A stretch of DNA of 64,000 nucleotides. Origin: Candidatus Methylomirabilota bacterium. GTDB taxonomy: Bacteria; Methylomirabilota; Methylomirabilia; Rokubacteriales; CSP1-6. Below the pieces are notes generated by a model that saw only the letters and a program-made list of their open reading frames with translations, was not told the DNA's origin and ran no database searches. Shown in pieces: positions 45,135-52,046 of the stretch (positions are counted from its first letter, which is position 1; each line of letters starts with the position of its first letter). The position numbers and the translations under genes were made by a program. Where the stretch lies: NCBI GenBank assembly GCA_035709005.1, contig DASTFB010000104.1, forward strand, positions 1-64,000, read 5' to 3'.

Positions 45135-46091
45135 CTACTTGATGGCCTGCGGGTTGATCGGCGAGCCCGTGCCCCGGGTGATCACCAGCGGGGGCGCGCA
45201 GAAGAAGAACTCGTAGACGCCGTCGGCGGCGCAGTCCTCCGCCAGCTCCTTCACGTAGAAGATCTCGCCGTGCACGATCCCGATCGCCGGGATCGTGACC
45301 AGATGCCAGGGCTGGAAGACATCCTTCGGCGTGTCGTTGGGGCGGACCTCGATCCCCCAGGTGTCGCTGCAGATCGCCGCGATCTGCTTCGCATGGATCC
45401 AGTCCAGCGTCTCGAAGGCCAGGCCGGGGGCGTCGCCCCCCGCATAGCCGCCCCATTCCCCCTTCTGCAGGCGGTCCTCCATCTGCCCGGTGCGGATGAT
45501 GACGAAGTCGGCTCGGCGGACTTCGACCTTCTGTTGCCGGGCCGTGGCCTCGAGATCGGCGACGGTGATCCCATAGCCGTCCTGCAGGCAGGCCACGCCC
45601 TTGACCCGCGCCACGTCGAGCAGGACGCCCCGGCCCACCATCTTGTTGGCGAACTTCTCGATGCCGTTCTTGTGGGCGCCCCGACTGTCCACGAGGGTCG
45701 CCGGGTACCCGTTCCACATCTTGTCGCCCAGGAAGACGTGGGCGAGCGCATCCCACTGGGTGGCCGCCTGGGTGGGCAGGTTGATGGCGTCATCCGCGTA
45801 GCGCAGGCCCGGGGTCACGTCGTGCTTGCCGGCCACGGCGTCGGTGCCGGTGGCCAGCATCTGATGGAGCGGGTTCCAGCGCCCGCCGAACAACCCGCGC
45901 TGGGGGCCGTTCTCGTCGAGATTGAGGCCGAGCCGGAAAACCTTGCCCTTCTTCACGAGCCGAGCCGCGTTCACGATGTCCTGAGGCGTGATGTAGTTGA
46001 GGACGCCCAGCTCGTCCTCGGGACCCCACTTGCCCCAGTTCTTGAGCTCCTCGGCCTTCTTCAACACGTCGGCTTTGCTCAGCTTGGCCAT
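45135..46091 (-). CDS. Cyclase-family (kynurenine formamidase-like) metal hydrolase
   Basis: A 318-residue protein of the cyclase/KynB superfamily. The core includes TQWDALAHVFLGDKMWNGYPA, where related enzymes have H-x-G-T-H-x-D-x-P-x-H. Here Gln and Trp replace the leading residues but the Asp and His remain. Further conserved parts are GRGVLLDVARVKG and FVIIRTGQMEDRL. The substrate is unknown; the divergent motif argues against true kynurenine formamidase. Its ATG lies 7 bp from the stop of the upstream hydrolase gene. Confidence 0.87.
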   Translation of the reverse strand: MAKLSKADVLKKAEELKNWGKWGPEDELGVLNYITPQDIVNAARLVKKGKVFRLGLNLDENGPQRGLFGGRWNPLHQMLATGTDAVAGKHDVTPGLRYADDAINLPTQAATQWDALAHVFLGDKMWNGYPATLVDSRGAHKNGIEKFANKMVGRGVLLDVARVKGVACLQDGYGITVADLEATARQQKVEVRRADFVIIRTGQMEDRLQKGEWGGYAGGDAPGLAFETLDWIHAKQIAAICSDTWGIEVRPNDTPKDVFQPWHLVTIPAIGIVHGEIFYVKELAEDCAADGVYEFFFCAPPLVITRGTGSPINPQAIK

Positions 46092-46098
46092 GGTCTCC

Positions 46099-47268
46099 TC
46101 ACAGCTTCTCGGCCAGCCAGTCGAACATGACGCTGGTGCCGAGGGTCAGGTAGTCGCGCTGGCAGTGCTGGGAGCCTCCCTCCTCCGTGGTGAAGACCCG
46201 GAAGGTCTTGTCCGCGGAGCCGACCGCCTCGAACAGCGCCCGGGCGTCGGCCATGGGGATCTGCTCGTCGTCGGCCCCGTGGGTCAGCAAGAAGGCGCAG
46301 CGCATGCGTTGCACGACGCCGTCCAGACGGAACGGCTCCAGCTTCTTGAGGGCCTCCTCGACGCTGTTCACGCCGAGAATCCAGCAGATGTGGTGGCCGG
46401 GCACCGACATCGAGGCGCGGAAGCCCGCCTCGATGCGCCGCTTCCAGGTGGCGTGATAGTCCCAGATGGCGCCCCAGGCGATGCAGGCCTTGAAGCGGGG
46501 TTCCAGCGAGGCGCACCGGGGCGCGTAATAGCCGCCCAGGCTGACCGCCATCACCCCCAGGCGCTCGGGGTCGACGTCGGGTCGCTGCACCAGGTAGTCC
46601 ACGGCGGCGCGGGCCGCCACCTCGTAGTCGTGACGCAGGTAGTGGCCGCGGAAGCGGATCGCCTCGCCCGTGCCCGGGCCGTCCACGATCAGGCAGGCGA
46701 TCCCCCGACGGACCAGATCGGGAACGCCGCGGAGGTACTGTAGCTCCTTGGTGATGTCGAGCCCGTCGAAGAACACGACGCAAGGCCGGCGGGCCAGCTG
46801 GGTGTTCTCCGCGTGCACGAAGTACGCCGGTAAGCTTCCGCCTTCGTAGGGGACCTCGACCACCTCGATGCGTGGGCGCTCGGTCAGACCAGCGAAGCGC
46901 TTGAAGCACTCCACACCCTGCCGGTACGCCTGCAGCGCCGCCTCGTCTTTCGGCGTGCGGAAGCGCTCGCCCATCTGGTAGTAGTCGCAGGCGCGGAGAT
47001 ACGCGCTGGCTGCCGTGATCTTCCGGCCACGCTGCTCGGCCTCCCGGGCCAGAGCCGCCACGCGGTCGGCCTCGGCGCGCCAGGCCTCGAACCACGCCGT
47101 GTCGTCGCCCACGTGCTTGCGCAGGCCTCGGCAGGCCCGGTCGACTTCGCCGATGTCGCTTCCCCCCCAGGGCGCGCTGCTCAGAATCCCACACACGGCC
47201 GACGACCATCGGTAGTCCTCGGGGAAGTACGTGAACCAGGTGGCGGTCTGCGGCAGCACTGTAGGCAT
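46099..47268 (-). CDS. Alpha/beta hydrolase with N-terminal cap (acyl-peptidase/FrsA-like)
   Basis: The product is 389 aa from an ATG with GGAGG upstream. An N-terminal helical cap (residues 1-130) is followed by the hydrolase core: ARRPCVVFFDGLDITKE, the oxyanion region, the nucleophile elbow GVMAVSLGGYYAPR (Ser), an Asp in TDGADDE-type sequence (LLTHGADDEQIPM), and the catalytic His near GGSQHCQRDYL. This layout resembles 2,6-dihydroxypseudooxynicotine hydrolase and related C-C bond hydrolases. The substrate is unknown. It lies 7 bp before the cyclase-family gene in the same operon. Confidence 0.88.
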   Translation of the reverse strand: MPTVLPQTATWFTYFPEDYRWSSAVCGILSSAPWGGSDIGEVDRACRGLRKHVGDDTAWFEAWRAEADRVAALAREAEQRGRKITAASAYLRACDYYQMGERFRTPKDEAALQAYRQGVECFKRFAGLTERPRIEVVEVPYEGGSLPAYFVHAENTQLARRPCVVFFDGLDITKELQYLRGVPDLVRRGIACLIVDGPGTGEAIRFRGHYLRHDYEVAARAAVDYLVQRPDVDPERLGVMAVSLGGYYAPRCASLEPRFKACIAWGAIWDYHATWKRRIEAGFRASMSVPGHHICWILGVNSVEEALKKLEPFRLDGVVQRMRCAFLLTHGADDEQIPMADARALFEAVGSADKTFRVFTTEEGGSQHCQRDYLTLGTSVMFDWLAEKL

Positions 47269-47394
47269 GGCGTCCTCCGTTCGAGCGGTATACAGCGCCG
47301 ACGAAGGGGCCGTCAAGAGCGCCGACGGCGGGGCACCCGCACTTGTGGTATGAGAGGGGGCACCACACGCGACCACCGATCACGGGGGTGGCCC

Positions 47395-48234
47395 ATGAAA
47401 CAGCTCACGGCCAACGTCCACGTGGAGACCGGGTTGCGCGGGTCGAACCACGGCTTCGTCACCACGTCTGATGGTCTGGTCCTCATCGACGGCCCGTTCA
47501 AGCCGAGCGACGCCCTGCGCTTGCGCGCCGAGATCGAGCGGCGCGGCCGGCTCCGCTACATCCTCAACACCGAGCCCCACGGCGATCACTGGACGGCCAA
47601 CGCGTTCTTCCAGGTGCCGGTGGTCGCTCACGAAGGCGTGCGGACCCGGATCCTGACCACGGACATGGCCGAGCACGTGGCCCGCGTGGCGTCTTTCGGT
47701 CCCGAGGAGCCGAAGCTGCTGGAGGGATATCGGCCCAATGCCCCCATCATCACGTTCCAGCGCGAGATGCGGCTGCACGTGGGCCAGCACACGTTTCGCA
47801 TGGTCCACATGCCCGGGCACACGCCCTATCAGGCCGCCGTGATCGTGGAAGAGGAGGGCGTGGTCTTCACCAGCGACAACATCTTCTGCAAGGTCCAGAC
47901 CTGGCTTCAGGAAGCCGATCCCGACCGCTGGCTCCAGGCCCTGGACGCCCTGCGGAGCCTGCGGGAAGAAGTCTTCGTTCCCGGCCACGGCCCCGTCTGC
48001 GACAAGCGGTATCTCGACGAGCAAGAGGCCTTCATCCGGGAATGGGTGGCCTACGTCGAGAGTGGCCTCGACCGCGGCCTGACCAGGGACGAGTGCGTGG
48101 CCACCCTCACCGCGATGACCGACCGTTACCCGATGGACGTGGAGCAGGACGGCATGGCCCCCCGGGTCATGCGGATGAACGTCGCCAATCTCTACGACTA
48201 CCTGACCGGCGCCGGCATCCACCGGCGGAGCTGA
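47395..48234 (+). CDS. Metallo-beta-lactamase-fold hydrolase
   Basis: A 279-residue MBL-fold protein. The metal motif reads TEPHGDHW, so the first His of H-x-H-x-D-H is Glu here, while the second His, Asp and third His are kept. Later ligands are visible in VHMPGHTPYQ (His), FTSDNIFC (Asp) and VPGHGPV (His). A one-metal or changed metal site is possible. It diverges from the alpha/beta hydrolase gene, and its stop abuts a truncated acetyltransferase. Confidence 0.88.
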   Translation: MKQLTANVHVETGLRGSNHGFVTTSDGLVLIDGPFKPSDALRLRAEIERRGRLRYILNTEPHGDHWTANAFFQVPVVAHEGVRTRILTTDMAEHVARVASFGPEEPKLLEGYRPNAPIITFQREMRLHVGQHTFRMVHMPGHTPYQAAVIVEEEGVVFTSDNIFCKVQTWLQEADPDRWLQALDALRSLREEVFVPGHGPVCDKRYLDEQEAFIREWVAYVESGLDRGLTRDECVATLTAMTDRYPMDVEQDGMAPRVMRMNVANLYDYLTGAGIHRRS

Positions 48235-48374
48235 GCGTCGAGATCCGCCCCGCCCGGCCGGAGGATCTCGCGGCCATCGACGCCGTGCACCGGGCGGCGT
48301 TCGGCGGCCGCAGAGGCGAGGCTCGCCTCGTCTTCATGGTCACCGAGCTGATCCGGGAGGCGGAGCTCTCTAGA
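48234..48374 (+). pseudogene. Truncated GNAT acetyltransferase
   Basis: Directly after the MBL stop, a frame reads VEIRPARPEDLAAIDAVHRA and AFGG, then continues to about VTELIREAELS. This is the N-terminal quarter of a GNAT N-acetyltransferase. Similarity ends near 48374 and the frame stops at 48419. The acetyl-CoA-binding motifs are absent. No normal start codon is seen. The HNH gene begins its 3' end at 48416, so a rearrangement probably cut the gene here. Confidence 0.65.
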
Positions 48375-48415
48375 CGGGCGAGGCCGCCACGCGCACTTCA
48401 GAGCTGGAGGGGCCG

Positions 48416-48977
48416 CTAGTCAGCCTTCTCCCCGGACTCAGGGGGCGATGAGGGGAACTTCCCGAGAGCCCGTGGATGAAGGACGTCGATCGCCCAGCCG
48501 ACATCAAGATGTTCCCCCAGCCAGCCTGGACACGACGTCCGTGGGTGGATGTTGAGGCCCTGCGCGGCGTGGTGTGAGCGAAGCGCGTGCGCGGGGTCGG
48601 TCGGCACTGCGGGCGGCGCCGGAACCTCTGCGAGGAGCCGCCCATCGGGCCGGCGGAATCTCAGCGCACCATCGGGTTCGCGATCGACCTGAAAGCCCTC
48701 CTCGTGGACCGCCCGGTGGTGCCGGCGACACAGCAGGGTGAGGTTCGAGAGTGTCGTTGGGCCACCTTGAGCCCAGTGGCGGATTTGATGCCCCTGGCCG
48801 AAGCGCACGCCGCAGCCGGGGAAGCGGCAGCCGCGGTCGCGGTGCTGGAGTGCCCGGCGTAACGCGGGCGGGATCGTCCGCGTTCGGGCGCCGACTTCCA
48901 GCAGGCGGCCGGCCTGGTCGTGGCGCATCACAACTCGCCGGGCATCGCACGCCAGGCGCCGGGACGTTTCCGCGGAA
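48416..48977 (-). pseudogene. DUF222-HNH endonuclease, C-terminal half split by an IS110 element
   Basis: The frame continues the protein whose first half lies at 50456-51337. After AETSRRLACDARRVVMRHDQ it contains the HNH motif with metal-binding Cys and His (CRFPGCGVRFGQGHQIRHWA; LTLLCRRHHRAVHEEGF). It ends at TAG 48416-48418. Removing the intervening element with one copy of GGAA restores codons GTT-TCC-GCG-GAA in frame and a protein of about 479 aa, the usual size of this family. The half alone might still be translated from an internal start. Confidence 0.88.
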
Positions 48978-48984
48978 CCCATCA

Positions 48985-49201
48985 TGTGGCTGGCGCCACT
49001 CCCCGTCCCACTGAAACTTTATATGCTGTGACGCGGACGAGCGGAGGTCGTCGCGTTACTGGTGCCATAGAGCCCGTCGCGGAACCTGACCCGGGGCGTT
49101 TGGAGGTACCCCATCGTGTCGACACAGCGTGTGCGCTGTGATCACGCATCAGGAAATTCTTCACCCATGAACGCCCTGCTCCGTCCGGAAAGGCGACCGC
49201 C
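48985..49201 (+). ncRNA. Candidate bridge (guide) RNA region of the IS110 element
   Basis: The non-coding left end before the transposase can fold into hairpins, among them CACAGCG-tgtg-CGCTGTG (49123-49140, 7 perfect bp) and an imperfect stem near 49031-49055. CGCGGAACC at 49078-49086 is identical to the left insertion junction (48971-48979). CGCGTT at 49052-49057 is the reverse complement of AACGCG at the right junction (50459-50464). Bridge RNAs carry loops that pair with target and donor DNA, so these matches are suggestive, but the loop layout is not proven by eye. Confidence 0.5.
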
Positions 49202-50437
49202 ATGGAGATCGTGAACGCGCGGTGTGCGGGCCTCGACGTACACAAGGCGACCGTCGTGGCCGCTGTGCGGGTGCCGGGACCACAGTACGGTGAGCGCCAC
49301 AGCGAGCGAAAGACCTTTGCCACCACGAAGCGGGGTCTCACCGAGCTGACCGACTGGCTGATTGCCCATAGCGCCACCACCGTGGCGATGGAGTCCACCG
49401 GGGTGTATTGGCGGCCGGTGTATGCGGCGCTCGAAGGCGTCGTGAACGTGATCCTCGTCAACGCGCGACATGTAAAAATGGTCCCGGGCCGCAAGACCGA
49501 CATGAAGGACTGTGAATGGCTGGCCCAATTGCTCGAATGTGGTCTGCTCCGCAGCAGCTTCGTCCCGCCGGCGGCGGTGCGCGACCTCCGAGACCTGACC
49601 CGCCTGCGCAAGACGCTGATCCGGGAACGCGGTCACCACGTCAATCGCATCGAGAAGACACTCGAGTTGGCGCAGATCAAGATCGGCAGTGTCATCAGCG
49701 ACCTCATGGGCAAGACGGGCCGCGCTATCCTCGAAGCCTTGATCGCGGGCGTTGACGATCCGGATCAGCTGGCCGAGCTCGCACAGGGCTTGCTTCGGAA
49801 GAAGCGGCTGGCCCTTCGCGAAGCGTTGGTGGGCGGCCTCAGTCCGCACTACGCTTTTCTGCTGCAACAGCATTTGTCGCTGATCGACGCGCTCGACGTC
49901 CACATCGCCACCCTGGATGCTCGGATCGAGACGGCCATCCTTCCATTTGCTGACGCCGTGGCACTCGCGCAGAGCATGCCGGGGGTGGCGACCCGCGCGG
50001 CGCAGGCGATTCTCGCCGAGACCGGTGTCGACATGGCCTCGTTCCCGTCCGCTGCACACTTCGCCTCGTGGGCGCGTTTGTGTCCCGGCAATCATGAAAG
50101 CGCCGGCAAGCGCCAGCCCGCCACGACCGGCAAAGGCGCGACCTGGTTGCGGGCGACGCTCCAGGAATCGGCGTGGGCCGCCGGCCACGTCAAGAAGAGC
50201 TACTACCGCGCGCTCTATTACCGCCTCAAAGGGCGGCGCGGACCCAAGAAGGCGATCGTCGCCGTGCAGCACGCCATGCTGGTCGCCCTCTGGCACATGC
50301 TCACTCATCGCGTGCGCCATCAGGATCTCGGGGCCGACTACTTCACTCGTCGCGACGCGGCACGCGTTCGACGCCACCACGTTCGCCATCTTCAAAGGCT
50401 CGGCTATGACGTCGTGCTCACGGAGAAGGCCGCCTGA
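49202..50437 (+). CDS. IS110-family transposase (DEDD recombinase)
   Basis: The 411-residue enzyme carries the N-terminal RuvC-like DEDD fold: CAGLDVHKATVVAAV (first Asp, residues about 8-20), AMESTGVYWRPVYAAL (Glu), and VPGRKTDMKDCEWLAQLL (Asp pair). The C-terminal Tnp2 domain has AQSMPGVATRAAQAILAETG, then LCPGNHESAGKR and the conserved Ser region used for strand exchange (TTGKGATWLRATLQESAWAA). Both domains are complete and no frameshift is seen, so it is probably active. Confidence 0.96.
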   Translation: MEIVNARCAGLDVHKATVVAAVRVPGPQYGERHSERKTFATTKRGLTELTDWLIAHSATTVAMESTGVYWRPVYAALEGVVNVILVNARHVKMVPGRKTDMKDCEWLAQLLECGLLRSSFVPPAAVRDLRDLTRLRKTLIRERGHHVNRIEKTLELAQIKIGSVISDLMGKTGRAILEALIAGVDDPDQLAELAQGLLRKKRLALREALVGGLSPHYAFLLQQHLSLIDALDVHIATLDARIETAILPFADAVALAQSMPGVATRAAQAILAETGVDMASFPSAAHFASWARLCPGNHESAGKRQPATTGKGATWLRATLQESAWAAGHVKKSYYRALYYRLKGRRGPKKAIVAVQHAMLVALWHMLTHRVRHQDLGADYFTRRDAARVRRHHVRHLQRLGYDVVLTEKAA

Positions 50438-50455
50438 CTCGACCTAAGTTTCATA

Positions 50456-51337
50456 GGAAACGCGTGTGCCCTCCTCGAGGACGGACTGACCGGGTGCGTC
50501 CTGGTCCGCCCGGACCTCAGCGTCGACGTGGACCACCACCTGATAATGCTCGTCCGGGGTCCCGGGCTCGAGCCCGTGGTGCAGGGCCGTCTCGGCCAGC
50601 AGCGCCAGGGCGTCGGCCTGCTGCTGAGCCATCGTGGAGGTGTCCGGGTAAAAGGACGATGCTCCCGCAGGAACGTCGGCCGAGCCGGGGTCCATCTCGG
50701 CGGGGCGCTGCTGCTCCATGGCGCGCGCTTTCTGATACAGCGTCTCCCGGGCCGCCGTCAGCGCCTGCACGACCAGCGCGCCGACCTCGGGCTCCAGCCG
50801 CCCGCGCAGGACCACCATGCCGTCTTCATCTTGATACACGTGCAGCGCTCGGCTCTTGTGCCGCCGTGCGGCTTCCTGAGCTTCGGCCTGCCGGTCGACC
50901 TTGCGCCAGCCCCGCACGATCCGCTCGACGTGCTCGGCCGTGCCGGCCCGCCCGACCGCGAGCAGGCGTTCTTCGGTCTCGGCGGTGGCCACGCGGGTCA
51001 AAGCCCGCACCTTGGCGTACGAGAGCTCCCCGCGGGCCAACGCCTGGGCCAGCAACGGCAGTCCGCCCAGAGCCCGCGCCACGCGGACGCGCTCGCGCGC
51101 CGCACCCAGGTCCATCCCTACCCGCCACGACAGCCAGTGGGCACAGGACTTGAACCCGTTGCCCCAGCCGCCGCGCGCGTCAAACACGCGGATCAGATCC
51201 AGGAGGCGAGCAGTGGCGGCGTCCAGGTGAGCGGCCAGCTCGGCAATCTCGTCGCCCAGCCGGTCGAGCTCTGCGGTCCTGGCGTGATTTGCCGTGCAGT
51301 CGTCAATGGCAACACGAATCGGCGAGTGAATTTCCAT
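50456..51337 (-). pseudogene. DUF222-HNH endonuclease, N-terminal half split by an IS110 element
   Basis: From an ATG at 51337 with a purine-rich RBS (agggggg), 294 codons encode the DUF222 domain: helices such as ELDRLGDEIAELAAHLDAATA, GWGNGFKSCAHWLSWRVGMDLGAARERVRVARALGGLP, and LSYAKVRALTRVA. The native frame runs to GTRVS at 50456, after which the element adds YET and a stop. The continuation is at 48977-48416. The family is found in many copies in actinobacteria and other GC-rich bacteria; its role is unclear. Confidence 0.88.
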
Positions 51338-51655
51338 GGCGCCCCCCTGCTTGAGGCGACTCTACACCCCGATTTCCGACGCCTCTGCAAGGCGTGACAA
51401 GCCGCGATCGTGGCCCAGTCGCAATTTTCTGTGGTGAGCCGCTCGATCGCCGTTCGTTTGCTCCGCAGCGGGCGCAGAACGGGCCTCTACGCAGCACCGC
51501 CGATGTGCCGCAGGAGCGCCCGCGAAAACCTGTCAAGCGAAAACGAAGGTCCGGACCGAAAAGATAGGTAACAGATTGGACGGCCGGTCTGCTGTGTCAC
51601 CAATGTCGACGGTCGCACGGAACGTCTGCGAATTCAGACGCTCGCCCGAACCCGG
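51338..51655. other. 318-bp spacer without a gene
   Basis: No protein frame here shows recognisable similarity. Visible features are a weak 5-bp hairpin (51379-51395), a TTGACA on the minus strand at 51536-51531 without a matching -10 box, and a perfect 10-bp palindrome GGTCCGGACC at 51548-51557 in a locally AT-richer patch. It could be the promoter region of the HNH gene or debris of an old insertion. Confidence 0.5.
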
Positions 51656-51901
51656 CTACTTCCCCGCCATCGACGGAATCCGGCAATCGCCCTTGAGCGA
51701 GATCGGCTGCCCGCCCGACTCGGTCAACACCGACGCCAGCCGCGCGTACAGGGTCTCCGAGACGTCGACAACGAACGAGCGTTCCCTCGCATCGGGATCG
51801 TGAAATGTCACCGTCGTAGGCGTGGTGCGGTAGTAGAGCTTCCACCGCTGGCCCGAGACCAGATCCAGGCGCAGCTCGTTCGTATAGCTGGTGAGGATCA
51901 T
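51656..51901 (-). CDS. Small protein of unknown function (81 aa)
   Basis: From an ATG at 51901, MILTSYTNELRLDLVSGQRW continues through YYRTTPTTVTFHDPDARERS to a C-terminus with a short Cys-containing tail. The alternating hydrophobic pattern suggests a small beta-rich fold. I do not recognise the family. The frame is open a further 30 codons upstream, but that part is Arg-rich and unlikely. It is 145 bp downstream of the molybdopterin gene on the same strand, so it could be the last gene of the sulfur operon. Confidence 0.6.
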   Translation of the reverse strand: MILTSYTNELRLDLVSGQRWKLYYRTTPTTVTFHDPDARERSFVVDVSETLYARLASVLTESGGQPISLKGDCRIPSMAGK

Positions 51902-52046
51902 CGTCAATCCCCGGGGTGGGGCGGGGTGCAGTACTCGATCTCGAGAGCCTTCCACGGACTCCCCACGAGATCGGGCACGTCGGGGCCGCAAGCGCCCGTC
52001 AGACAGCCCGGGATCGGCAGCGCCGCGACCGCGCCGCGCCGCCGCA

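Larger units (their letters stand above)
48978..50455 (+). mobile_element. IS110-family insertion sequence inside the DUF222-HNH gene
   Basis: About 1478 bp, bounded by GGAA on both sides (48974-48977 and 50456-50459), which occurs once in the restored target. There is one transposase gene (49202-50437). The left non-coding end is long (about 224 bp) and the right end very short (18 bp), as in the IS110 subgroup whose bridge RNA lies upstream of the transposase. There are no long terminal inverted repeats. An 8-bp subterminal inverted repeat, TGAAACTT (49012-49019) and AAGTTTCA (50446-50453), is seen. The host reading frame is perfectly restored by removal, so the copy is recent or undamaged. 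Confidence 0.88.

Noticed and set aside
51508-51536. Promoter of the HNH gene from TTGACA at 51536-51531
   Set aside because: The matching -10 position is GC-rich and does not resemble TATAAT.
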